Shown in pieces: positions 36,239 to 45,314 of a DNA stretch of 64,000 nucleotides (position 1 is its first letter; the number at the start of each line of letters is the position of its first letter). A model generated the notes under the pieces. The model ran no database searches. It was given only the letters and a program-made list of their open reading frames with translations, and had not been told where the DNA came from. This stretch comes from CAZHHH01 sp052400685 (GTDB lineage: Bacteria; Bacteroidota; Bacteroidia; Bacteroidales; Marinilabiliaceae), in the NCBI GenBank assembly GCA_052400685.1, contig JBQTGJ010000008.1. One strand, given 5' to 3'. Both the position numbers and the translations under genes were made by a program.

Positions 36239-39200
36239 ATGAAATTAGATAAATTTATTAAAAGGCCTGTTCTGTCATCAACAATCTCGATTTTGGTCGT
36301 ATTGTTAGGACTTATAGGTTTGGTATCGCTTCCGGTTACCCAGTATCCCGATATTGCTCCGCCAACTATTGCGGTAAGTGCTACTTATATCGGAGCCAAT
36401 GCGCAGACCGTTTTAAATACTGTTATTGCGCCACTTGAGGAAGAAATAAACGGGGTGGAGAATATGACCTATATTACCTCGTCGGCTACTAACGACGGAA
36501 CCGCAACCATAACTGTTTATTTTAAGCAGGGAACCGATCCTGATATGGCTGCTGTTAACGTGCAAAACAGAGTGGCAAAAGCACAGGGTTTACTACCCTC
36601 GGAAGTCACCAAAGTAGGGGTCACCACCAGCAAAAAGCAATCGAGTATGCTGATGAGCTTTTCCATTTATAGCGATGACAACCGGTACAGTGAAAGCTTT
36701 ATGATGAATTACCTTGACATTACCCTGGTGCCTGAAATAAAACGCATCAACGGTGTTGGCGAGGTGGAAATTATGGGTACAAAATATTCTATGCGCATCT
36801 GGCTAAAACCCGATGTGATGGCGAAGTACCATCTGATGCCCTCTGATGTGATTGGCGCCCTTAACGAACAAAATATAGAAGCTGCGCCCGGGCAATTTGG
36901 GGAGCAGGGAAATCAGGCTTTTCAGTATATCTTGAAATACAAAGGTCGTCTTCAGAATGAAACCGAATTTGAAGATATTGTGGTCTCGGCAACACCTGAT
37001 GGCGAAATTTTGCATTTGAGCGATATTGCAAAGATTGAATTGGGAAAGTTAGGCAATAGCATTACAGGTCGTCAGAACGGACACACTGGTTCGTCGTGTA
37101 TGATATATCAAATTGCCGGATCGAATGCGACAGAGATCATTCAGAATATTGAAAGTTATTTAAATACGGCACAGAAGGATTTTCCTCCGGGGATGAAAAT
37201 TACCACTTTGCTGAATGTTAACGAATTTTTGTTTGCATCCATTTGGGAGGTCCTGAAAACGCTTTTGGAAGCGTTCATTCTGGTATTCATCGTAACCTAT
37301 ATTTTCCTTCAAAATTTCAGATCGACGCTAATACCTACCATAGCCATTCCGGTGGCACTTATCGGCACATTTTTCTTTTTATGGATATTTGGTTTTAGTG
37401 TAAATTTATTGACGCTGTGTGCGCTGGTGCTTGCCATTGCCATTGTGGTGGATGATGCCATTGTGGTGGTTGAAGCGGTACAGGCCAAACTTGATATGGG
37501 TTATGAATCTGCCGAACAGGCTGCGATTGATGCCATGGACGAAATTTCAGGTGCTATTGTTTCAATTACATTTGTCATGATGGCGGTGTTTATTCCGGTA
37601 AGTTTTATGTCGGGAACATCGGGCATTTTTTATCGACAGATGGGGTTGACGATGGCCTTTGCGATCGGTCTTTCAGCAGTAAACGCTTTAACACTCAGCC
37701 CAACGCTGTGTGCCCTATTCTTAAAACCCGGGAATGAAAATGAAGTTAAAACAACTTTTGTCAGTCGCTTTCATTCCGGATTCAACAAAAATTTTGAACA
37801 GATAACGAACAAATACAAACACGGCGTTTTATTTTTTATCAGACATAAGGCGCTGAGCTTTACTATCATTGCCGGTGCTGTAATTTTGTTTGTTGTTTTG
37901 TTACGCATTACACCTACGGCTTTTGTACCCAACGAAGATCAGGGTGTGTTTTTTGGAATTGTAACAATGCCTCCGGGAACTTCATTGGAAAATACCGAAG
38001 CCGAAATGGGCAAAATCGACAGTCTTATTGCAGGTATCCCCAGTCTGAAGGCCCGTTCGGAAGTTAGTGGATTTAACCTTATTGATGGGCGCGGAACCAG
38101 TAATGGCATGTTTACCTGTAAATTAAAAAACTGGGACGACCGGGAAAAAAGCGTTGAAGAGGTGATGGGATATCTCTATGCGATGACGCCACGTGTGGCA
38201 AATAATGCACGGGTAATTTATTTTGCCCCGCCTATGATTCCGGGATACAGCGTGTCAAATGGTTTTGAATTTAAGTTACAGGATAAAACCGGGGGTGACT
38301 TGAATACGTTTTCGAATGTGGCGCAGGAATTTATTGAGAAACTAAATGCTCGTCCTGAAATAGCCATTGCACGTACTTCGTTTAATCCTGATTTTCCGCA
38401 ATATATGGTTGATGTTGATGCAGAACAGTGCAAAAGAGCAGGGATTAGTCCTAGCCTTATATTGTCAACTTTGCAAGGGTACTACGGAGGTATTTATGCG
38501 TCAAATTTTAATCGTTTTGGCAAGATGTACCGTGTAATGGTTCAGGCCGACGCATCGTATCGTGCCAACAAAGAAGGCTTGAATAAAATTATGGTTCGCA
38601 ATGGGAGCAAAATGGCGCCTATTACCCAATTTGTCAATTTACGCCGTGTTTACGGTCCCGATAATCTAAGCCGGTTCAATTTATATACAGCAATAAATAT
38701 TAATGGTACGCCGGCTCCCGGTTACAGTTCGGGTGCGGCCATCAATGCAATTAAAGAAGTCACCAAAGAACTCCCCATAGGATATGGCTACGAATTTTCG
38801 GGTATGAGCCGTGAAGAGGAAAGTGGGGGAACAAACACCACTGTTATTATTCTGACCCTCGTATTTGTGTTTGTTTACCTTCTGTTGAGCGCTCAATACG
38901 AGAGTTATGTGTTGCCATTTGCTATTTTGATCTCAATTCCTTTTGGATTGGCTGGGAGTTTCATTTTTGCCAATATGATGGGAGCTGAAAATAACATTTA
39001 CCTTCAAATAGCCCTGATTATGCTGATTGGATTATTGGCCAAAAACGCCATTCTGATTGTTCAATTTGCCGTGGTCAAAAGGCAGGAAGGACTTACCATT
39101 ATTCGTTCGGCCGTGAAGGCTGCCGGAATGCGTTTGCGCCCGATATTGATGACTTCGTTTGCGTTAATTATCGGTCTGCTGCCTATGATGTTTGCACATA

Positions 39201-39403
39201 ACGTAGGCGCTAATGGAAATAGAACGCTTGGTTCGGGTGCTGTTGGCGGGATGTTAATAGGTATGGTTTGCCAGATTTTTATCACGCCCTTATTATTCGT
39301 CATTTTTGAAACCATTCAAGAAAAAATTAAACCGATTAAATGGGATCCTGAATTCATTGATCAAAAAGCGAAAATACTGGATAATAGCAAACACAAGAGA
39401 TAA
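36239..39403 (+). CDS. RND multidrug efflux permease (HAE1/AcrB type)
   Basis: A 1054-residue inner-membrane proton/drug antiporter. N-terminal FIKRPVLSSTISILVVLLGL, two large periplasmic loops, and 12 membrane segments are evident. The proton-relay pair is in IVVDDAIVVVE (about residues 407-408) and the matching Lys in LLAKNAILIVQF (about 943). Length is standard. Its start codon lies directly at the end of a four-unit repeat array, which separates it from the adaptor gene. Confidence 0.97.
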   Translation: MKLDKFIKRPVLSSTISILVVLLGLIGLVSLPVTQYPDIAPPTIAVSATYIGANAQTVLNTVIAPLEEEINGVENMTYITSSATNDGTATITVYFKQGTDPDMAAVNVQNRVAKAQGLLPSEVTKVGVTTSKKQSSMLMSFSIYSDDNRYSESFMMNYLDITLVPEIKRINGVGEVEIMGTKYSMRIWLKPDVMAKYHLMPSDVIGALNEQNIEAAPGQFGEQGNQAFQYILKYKGRLQNETEFEDIVVSATPDGEILHLSDIAKIELGKLGNSITGRQNGHTGSSCMIYQIAGSNATEIIQNIESYLNTAQKDFPPGMKITTLLNVNEFLFASIWEVLKTLLEAFILVFIVTYIFLQNFRSTLIPTIAIPVALIGTFFFLWIFGFSVNLLTLCALVLAIAIVVDDAIVVVEAVQAKLDMGYESAEQAAIDAMDEISGAIVSITFVMMAVFIPVSFMSGTSGIFYRQMGLTMAFAIGLSAVNALTLSPTLCALFLKPGNENEVKTTFVSRFHSGFNKNFEQITNKYKHGVLFFIRHKALSFTIIAGAVILFVVLLRITPTAFVPNEDQGVFFGIVTMPPGTSLENTEAEMGKIDSLIAGIPSLKARSEVSGFNLIDGRGTSNGMFTCKLKNWDDREKSVEEVMGYLYAMTPRVANNARVIYFAPPMIPGYSVSNGFEFKLQDKTGGDLNTFSNVAQEFIEKLNARPEIAIARTSFNPDFPQYMVDVDAEQCKRAGISPSLILSTLQGYYGGIYASNFNRFGKMYRVMVQADASYRANKEGLNKIMVRNGSKMAPITQFVNLRRVYGPDNLSRFNLYTAININGTPAPGYSSGAAINAIKEVTKELPIGYGYEFSGMSREEESGGTNTTVIILTLVFVFVYLLLSAQYESYVLPFAILISIPFGLAGSFIFANMMGAENNIYLQIALIMLIGLLAKNAILIVQFAVVKRQEGLTIIRSAVKAAGMRLRPILMTSFALIIGLLPMMFAHNVGANGNRTLGSGAVGGMLIGMVCQIFITPLLFVIFETIQEKIKPIKWDPEFIDQKAKILDNSKHKR

Positions 39404-39505
39404 AACAGTAAAGGGTGATGGAAGCGGAAAATGAATGAAATATTTATTTCTACGTAGTTCTGTTTCTGCATCCCCTTTTGTTAGTAAAAATGTAAATCAT
39501 TGAAA

Positions 39506-40879
39506 ATGAAAAGTATATTTATAGTGTCCATCCTGGTCATCGGGTTATCATCGTGTTCGGTCTATAAAAAATTTTCCGAACCAGATGTTAACGTTAAAGG
39601 CCTGTATCGTGACACCATCGCTAATACACCGGCATCTGACACCGTTCATTTTATGGGCGTGTTGAAATGGCGGGAACTTTTTTCTGATACCTTATTGCAA
39701 AAATTAATTGAACAAGGGTTGGCACAAAATGCCGATCTAAATATGGCTCTTTCGCGTATAGAACAAGCTGAAGCTTCGCTAAGTAGTGCCAGACTCGCCT
39801 ATCTGCCGGGGCTTGGCTTTTCGTCGATAAATGGTGCCGTTGCCAAATGGAACGATAATACCACAAAAGCATACGCTTTTCCTTTATCAGCAAGCTGGCA
39901 ATTGCCGTTGTTTGGTGGTTTACGTAATGCTAAATTAAAGGCAAAAGCAACATTGGCACAAACCCAGGCTGCCAAAAAAGCCGTGCAATCGCAATTAATT
40001 GCCAGCATTGCCAACTCGTATTATTCGTTGTTGAAAATTGACAAACAGCTTGAAATTATGGACGCCACCATTGAACTGTGGGGCCAAACCCTCGAAACAA
40101 TGCGTTCGATGAAAGAAATCGGGATAACCAACGAAGCCGGCATTACGCAAAGCGAAGCTAATTATCGGTCTGTATTATTATCGAAACTTTCGTTACAACA
40201 AGCTCAACGCGAATTGGAAAATGCCCTTTGTGTGATTTTGGGGCAAGCACCACAAGCCATAAAGCTCGGCTCCATTAACGAGTTAGATATTCCTGAAGAA
40301 TACTCCGCAGGAGTTCCACTTCAAATGAGTGCCAACCGACCAGATGTACAAATGGCAGAGCAAAATCTTGCGGCGGCTTTTTATGCCTCTAATGTTGCCC
40401 GTACGGCATTTTATCCGAACATTAATATTACCGGAGCACTGAGTTGGACAAATAATGCCGGAAGCTATATTGTTAATCCCGCAAAAGGTTTAACGAGTAT
40501 AGCCGGTGCTATAACGGCGCCGATCTTTAATCGTGGGATGAACCGCGCTAATCTTAATATTGCCAAAGAAACACAGAAGCAGTCTCTTATCAATTTTAAT
40601 CAAACGCTTATAAATGCCGGAACAGAAGTGAGTAATGCCTTGTTTCAATATAAAACGGCAACGGCGAAAGAAGTAGAACGCAACAAACAAATTGAATTGT
40701 TGGAGTATTCAGAAAAGTATACCAGAGAGTTGTTCCATTTGTCATCGTCCACTTACCTTGAGGTGTTGACCGCACAGCAAAATTTGCTTTCGGCACAGAT
40801 TTCGAAAACCGAAGATACCTATGATAAAATCACAGCTATTATCAAATTGTATCAAGCGTTGGGCGGTGGTGGCGAATAA
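39506..40879 (+). CDS. RND efflux outer-membrane factor (TolC/OprM type lipoprotein)
   Basis: 457 residues from MKSIFIVSILVIGLSSC, with lipobox Cys at about 17. A codon pair earlier (39500) is an equal alternative start. Two outer-membrane efflux domains with long coiled-coil helices are present, with NADLNMALSRIEQAEASL (about 73-90) and NRPDVQMAEQNLAAAFY (about 275-291) as landmarks. It completes the adaptor-permease-channel set. A 102-base gap separates it from the permease. Confidence 0.93.
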   Translation: MKSIFIVSILVIGLSSCSVYKKFSEPDVNVKGLYRDTIANTPASDTVHFMGVLKWRELFSDTLLQKLIEQGLAQNADLNMALSRIEQAEASLSSARLAYLPGLGFSSINGAVAKWNDNTTKAYAFPLSASWQLPLFGGLRNAKLKAKATLAQTQAAKKAVQSQLIASIANSYYSLLKIDKQLEIMDATIELWGQTLETMRSMKEIGITNEAGITQSEANYRSVLLSKLSLQQAQRELENALCVILGQAPQAIKLGSINELDIPEEYSAGVPLQMSANRPDVQMAEQNLAAAFYASNVARTAFYPNINITGALSWTNNAGSYIVNPAKGLTSIAGAITAPIFNRGMNRANLNIAKETQKQSLINFNQTLINAGTEVSNALFQYKTATAKEVERNKQIELLEYSEKYTRELFHLSSSTYLEVLTAQQNLLSAQISKTEDTYDKITAIIKLYQALGGGGE

Positions 40880-40990
40880 ATACGGGTTAAGTCTGATCGG
40901 GTATCTCCAGAGAATGACTGTTCTGTTTATATTAGTCCCCTGAGTATTGCTATTCATTAAAATGTTTTGCTAAATTAAGGAATTATAATT

Positions 40991-41833
40991 TTGTCTGTTA
41001 TGAGTGGTCGACCAGCTGTTTTGTTTATAGGGGTTACCCTTTTGATTAGTTGTACAGGATCCCTGGAGCAGGATTTGATAACTTCGGTGAGGCACGCCAG
41101 CGAAAAAAGTGTGCGGTTCTATTTGGAGCACGAGGCAGACGTGGATTCTCTTGATTCCGAAGGTTGCACATCATTGATGCTTGCTTCGCTACAAGGCAAT
41201 ATCTCTATTGTTCAAATGCTTCTTGACAATGGCGCAAAGATTAATGTCAGGGATCGCAATGGCGAAACATCGTTGTCGTTGTGTTGCATAAATAGTTATA
41301 CTAAAGTGGCGTCAACCCTTATTCGTTATGGAGCCGATGTGAATGTCCAGAATAAAGACGGGGTAACACCACTGATGTATTCCGCTGTTTTTGGGAACTT
41401 GACGTTGACTCAGGAACTGTTAAAGAATAATGCCAGTTTAAATAGCATAAGTGATGAATCCTTTTCAGCTCTCCATTATGCTGTCATACATTGTCAGTAC
41501 AGTGTAGCCCGGGAGCTTATAAAATATGGAGCTGATGTTAATTTATTGCACGCCGATGAGGATAATATGTTAGCCATTGCTGCTACCCATACCGATGTTC
41601 AGCTAGCCGCTCTTTTAATAGAGAGTGGAATAGATCTTAACCATCAGAATAAGTATGGAGATACGCCTTTAATGGTTGCTTGTAGAAGTAGAAATTTCGA
41701 GATGGTGAAGCTATTCGTTGATAAAGGAACAAACCTGTTTTTAATGGATGCTAATGGAGATGATGCACTCGTTCATGCGAAGCGTTCGGGAGCGACTCTG
41801 ATTGTGGATTTGTTAAGTCGGGCAGCAAAATAA
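40991..41833 (+). CDS. Ankyrin-repeat lipoprotein
   Basis: 280 residues. A signal with lipobox LLISC (about residue 21) precedes six to seven ankyrin repeats from about 38 to the end, with repeating G.T.LM.A...GN...V..L...GA.(I/V)N features such as DKDGVTPLMYSA-type turns at about 120 and GDTPLMVACRSR at about 220. A periplasm-facing ankyrin scaffold for protein-protein contact; partner unknown. Confidence 0.88.
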   Translation: MSVMSGRPAVLFIGVTLLISCTGSLEQDLITSVRHASEKSVRFYLEHEADVDSLDSEGCTSLMLASLQGNISIVQMLLDNGAKINVRDRNGETSLSLCCINSYTKVASTLIRYGADVNVQNKDGVTPLMYSAVFGNLTLTQELLKNNASLNSISDESFSALHYAVIHCQYSVARELIKYGADVNLLHADEDNMLAIAATHTDVQLAALLIESGIDLNHQNKYGDTPLMVACRSRNFEMVKLFVDKGTNLFLMDANGDDALVHAKRSGATLIVDLLSRAAK

Positions 41834-41857
41834 AGGGGGCCATTAGATGGGCCCCCT
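41834..41857. terminator. GC-rich hairpin between convergent genes
   Basis: AGGGGGCC and GGGCCCCCT pair across ATTAGAT. There is no long T-run, so it may be a weak or shared terminator. Confidence 0.5.
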
Positions 41858-41890
41858 AACCTATAAACTGATATGTTATTGTATTAATTA

Positions 41891-42754
41891 TTAGTATATT
41901 CTATACCAAAGGGCTTTTCCGTTTCCTGTCCCTGTGCTATTCGTAGTGGTAATATGACCCACGTTTCCGTTACCATCATATCCACATGCTAAATTATAAT
42001 TAGAAGTACAGTTGGTAACTGTATGGTCCACATCTTGTCCTGCACTACCTAGTTTGAAACCATTACCGTCGCCATTTGCTCCATAACCGTTGTTTTCTGC
42101 TAAACAATTGTCCATCACTACAGTGTATGGTTGTCCGTATAAATCCCAACCGTCATCTGAATTATGAAGAGCATTGCATTTATAGAACTTATTGCCGGCA
42201 CCAGCAGATAATTTACAGGCAAAACCATCTGCATTTTCGCCACCATTTGCGACATCGTAATTGTCGTATGACGTGCAATAGTTAATGCTGTTGTGGTGTG
42301 AACCATTGTAAATTTGTAAGCCGGAATCACCGCAACCTCTGGTTCTTACTCTATATACATAATTGTACCCACCACTCTGAAAAACTAAGCCACAGTCGCC
42401 TGCGTACTCAATATTTATATAGGTAATATTCCAGTAGCTCCCGTTACATTTTACGCCCCAACCCGATACCCCTGAGCAGTTTAGTGTACCACCTGTTAAA
42501 TTTATTTTTGAGCTGGAAGTACCACTGTTTAGCAGTTGAAGAGTACTAGTTAAGTAGATTGTCCCGCTAATGGTAATGACATCGCCCGGAGACGCATTAG
42601 AAACAGCTGTTTTTAAGGCTGATTCTGTGGTTACTGTTACTGAACTTGCTTTCAAACTACCTTCATCCATTGTCTCTTCCATGACAACATCTTCTGTGCA
42701 GCTAAATACAAGTAATGATAACATCACTAAATAACATAAATTTTTAATTTTCAT
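41891..42754 (-). CDS. Pectate lyase-like lipoprotein (PL9-type beta-helix)
   Basis: 287 residues; lipobox LLVFSC at about residue 19. A right-handed parallel beta-helix follows, with coil-defining Asn and Cys positions. The segments GGENADGFACKL (about 172-183) and HNSDDGWDLYG (about 197-207) match the calcium-binding Asp cluster of PL9 lyases such as PelL, and GNGFKLG (about 231-237) supplies the catalytic Lys. At this size it is a minimal lyase without accessory modules. It probably cleaves polygalacturonan or a related uronic polymer. Confidence 0.8.
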   Translation of the reverse strand: MKIKNLCYLVMLSLLVFSCTEDVVMEETMDEGSLKASSVTVTTESALKTAVSNASPGDVITISGTIYLTSTLQLLNSGTSSSKINLTGGTLNCSGVSGWGVKCNGSYWNITYINIEYAGDCGLVFQSGGYNYVYRVRTRGCGDSGLQIYNGSHHNSINYCTSYDNYDVANGGENADGFACKLSAGAGNKFYKCNALHNSDDGWDLYGQPYTVVMDNCLAENNGYGANGDGNGFKLGSAGQDVDHTVTNCTSNYNLACGYDGNGNVGHITTTNSTGTGNGKALWYRIY

Positions 42755-43008
42755 TATTTTAGATTTTTTTGATTTAAGTAATACTTTTTATGTATTTATC
42801 AGTTTATTGGTTGTTATAAATGTAACTGGAGAAATAATAAGATATGTATGCTGAAGTGTCCGAAATCGGAAGAGGAATTGCCCTATTATCAGGTTTTTAA
42901 GATTTGTGTTGGGCGGTGGGGGACAAATGTTAGACTTTTTGTTAACGCTGAATGAGGTGTCTTCGGTTGGAGTTAAAAGATATTGATTTGACGATCACGT
43001 AGCAGAAT

Positions 43009-43034
43009 TACTTAAAAACGGACGTTTTTAAGTA
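43009..43034. promoter_or_regulatory. 26-bp near-perfect palindrome
   Basis: TACTTAAAAACG and CGTTTTTAAGTA surround a GA centre; one flanking TTA/TAA extends the symmetry. It lies within the gene-free stretch 42755-43278, upstream of the lyase. It may be a regulator site or a hairpin. Confidence 0.5.
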
Positions 43035-43136
43035 GTAATACAATACGTATCAGCACCAGACTTGTATATTTACATTCTTAGAGCTATTTAAGCCTTAGAT
43101 TTGGGCCAACCCCCTGACTTTGTAGACGGCACTAGT

Positions 43137-43281
43137 TAGTGCCTGTCCATAAAGTCGGGAGTTTGAGCTATAAAGTTCAAATTCAAGGCTTGCACAGCTC
43201 GAAAAATGTGAGTTTACTCCCGTAAATGACCATTTTGAGAGCAAGCGTAACGCAGAAGTTGGACTTAATAGACAGACTCTA
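43137..43281. mobile_element. MITE-like element, copy C
   Basis: 145 bases between TAGTGCCTGTCCATAAAG and TAGACAGACTCTA. A further terminus-like GACTTTGTAGACGGCACTA lies just outside (43117-43135), suggesting a second, lost copy. The right-end triplet is the stop codon of the LytTR regulator. Confidence 0.8.
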
Positions 43282-43998
43282 GTTATTCAAAAAATTATTG
43301 TCTAAGAATTTTTGGAAATCATCTTTGTACTGGTCGCTGATGGGGATGTAAACCGATTTGTCGAAAACAATGCGGTTGCGTTCTATGGTGTGGATTTTGT
43401 TGAGATTAACAATATAGGAACGGTGCACCCGCATAAAAAGATGATTTGGCAGGTGATCCATCACTTTTTTCATTCCCAGAAGTGCCATCACCGGTTTTTC
43501 ATTGACCAGATGAATGCGTATGTAGTCACGCATCCCTTCAATATATTTGATGTCGTTTAAATTGATACGAATAATTTTATATTCCGATTTGATAAACAGA
43601 AATTCATCGTTGTGTTGTACACTTTCCGGTTGCTGTGCGTCGGTAAAGAAGCGCAGTCTTGTTTTGTCAACGGCTTTTAAAAAGGCGGCAAACGAGATGG
43701 GTTTAACGAGGTAGTCGGCGGCATCTACCTGAAAACCTTCAACAGCATATTCGCGGTAAGCGGTGGTGAAAATTACTTTTGGCGGATTGGTGAGTGATTT
43801 TACAAATTCCATGCCCGAGAGGTCGGGCATGCTGATGTCTACAAACATCAAATCAACCTGGTTATCCTGTAAAAAGTTAAGCGCTTTTATGGCGCTGGTA
43901 AAACTTTGTAACAGGTTGAGGTATGGTATCTTTTCGATGTACCCGTTGATTTGTCTCAAAGCTAATGGCTCATCGTCGATGGAAACGCAGGTAATCAT
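43279..43998 (-). CDS. LytTR-family response regulator
   Basis: 239 residues. The receiver has DDE (about 8-10), phospho-acceptor Asp in LMFVDISMP (about 54) and Lys in YLVKPIS (about 98). The C-terminal LytTR DNA-binding domain runs from about 140 with DIKYIEGMRDYIRIHL and FMRVHRSYIVNLNKI. It overlaps the kinase gene by four bases, so they are coupled. The last residues and stop lie at the edge of MITE copy C. Confidence 0.94.
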   Translation of the reverse strand: MITCVSIDDEPLALRQINGYIEKIPYLNLLQSFTSAIKALNFLQDNQVDLMFVDISMPDLSGMEFVKSLTNPPKVIFTTAYREYAVEGFQVDAADYLVKPISFAAFLKAVDKTRLRFFTDAQQPESVQHNDEFLFIKSEYKIIRINLNDIKYIEGMRDYIRIHLVNEKPVMALLGMKKVMDHLPNHLFMRVHRSYIVNLNKIHTIERNRIVFDKSVYIPISDQYKDDFQKFLDNNFLNN

Positions 43999-45089
43999 AG
44001 TGGGATATTTAAATTGACTTCAAAGATATGATCGTTTTCATTATTATTGATTGTTAGCTGATAGTTATTTCCATAAATCAGGTCTAAACGGTTACGGGCA
44101 TTTTGTATGCCAATGCCTGAATTTTTCTTTTTCTCGTTGGCCGAATGGATGGTGTTACGCACCATAAACGAAAGCCGTGTTTCGTTGTCATCAATATCAA
44201 TATTAATATGGATAAAGGAGGGCGCTTCGTAGCTAACACCATATTTAAAGGCGTTTTCGATAAATGAAATGGTTAATAGCGGCGGCATCTTCACCAGAGG
44301 AATGTTGTTGGGGGTATGAACTTTCACATCCACATCGTCGGTAAATCTGAGTTTCATCAGATCGACATAACTGTTAATGAATCCTATTTCCTGTTTTAAC
44401 GATATTTTGGCGGTCTGTGATTCGTACAGCATATAGTCCATCATCTGCGAAAGTTTAATGATGGCCTCTTTGGCTTCGTCGGTGTCGATATCCACCAAAG
44501 CATGAATGTTGTTTAACGTATTCATGAAGAAATGAGGACTTATCTGGTTTTGCAGAAAAGCCATCTTATTTTCAATGCTTTCCTTTTCGGCTTTCAGTTT
44601 ATTTTGTTCGGCCCGCATCCATTTGCTGAAGAATAAAATGCCTGAGTCAAAGCCCAGAAGCAGTATACTCATGATCAACAGATTGGCATAAGGCGGAATA
44701 AATTCACGAGGACCCGGACCCGGCGATGGCTGTTCAAAAGACATGCCCATGGGCTCGCGTGGTGGCGGCGGAAATTCGTTGGGCCGTGAATTTGGTAAAT
44801 CCTGATTGGCATAAAAGATGACCGAAGAAACAACTATAATACTGATGATGGTTGTGAAGTAGAGACCCCGTTTTCCTTTAAAAAACAGGTGTGGCATTAA
44901 AAGGTAGCGGTTGACCAGAAAAATACCAAACAGGATGCTGTTTTCCTTCCAGATTTTAAATATGTGGGTCCAGTTTACGCCGTTTTCGAAATCACCAAAA
45001 AGCAACGGCATAACGAATATCAACACCCAAACTAGCGTTGTTAACAGCAGTTGAACGCCACCTTCCTTATATTTAGACTTAATTGTCAT
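43995..45089 (-). CDS. LytS/YehU-type sensor histidine kinase
   Basis: 364 residues. About four membrane segments (first 150 residues) include a Pro-rich loop (FPPPPREPMG, then PGPGPREFIPP, about 103-133). The His_kinase domain has the phospho-acceptor in QISPHFFMNTLNNI (about 178-191), followed by an ATPase domain with PPLLTISFIENAFKYG and SGIGIQNARNRL. It partners the LytTR regulator. The Pro-rich loop echoes those in the neighbouring FAD and Spy-like proteins. Confidence 0.9.
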   Translation of the reverse strand: MTIKSKYKEGGVQLLLTTLVWVLIFVMPLLFGDFENGVNWTHIFKIWKENSILFGIFLVNRYLLMPHLFFKGKRGLYFTTIISIIVVSSVIFYANQDLPNSRPNEFPPPPREPMGMSFEQPSPGPGPREFIPPYANLLIMSILLLGFDSGILFFSKWMRAEQNKLKAEKESIENKMAFLQNQISPHFFMNTLNNIHALVDIDTDEAKEAIIKLSQMMDYMLYESQTAKISLKQEIGFINSYVDLMKLRFTDDVDVKVHTPNNIPLVKMPPLLTISFIENAFKYGVSYEAPSFIHINIDIDDNETRLSFMVRNTIHSANEKKKNSGIGIQNARNRLDLIYGNNYQLTINNNENDHIFEVNLNIPL

Positions 45090-45148
45090 GTTTTTATTGA
45101 TTGAATGGTAAAGATAATGATATTTACAGACGAGGTGTTAAGTCAGGT

Positions 45149-45300
45149 TTCGCAAGCCTTGAGAACTTTATATTTCAAACCCTTGGTTTATGGACAGACT
45201 CTATTTAGTGTTTGTCTGTAAAGTCAACGACTTCGTTATGCTTGTCATAAAATCAGTTATTTACACAGGTAAACGAACCGATTGTTAAATTTCAGATTCA
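45149..45300. mobile_element. MITE-like element, two partial copies end to end (E)
   Basis: Bases about 45149-45204 are a right end (TTTATGGACAGACTCTA) and 45207 to about 45300 a left end (TAGTGTTTGTCTGTAAAG) of the same family. Neither is complete. They sit between the kinase gene and the FAD-protein gene. Confidence 0.6.
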
Positions 45301-45314
45301 TGGTTGGCAACGAT

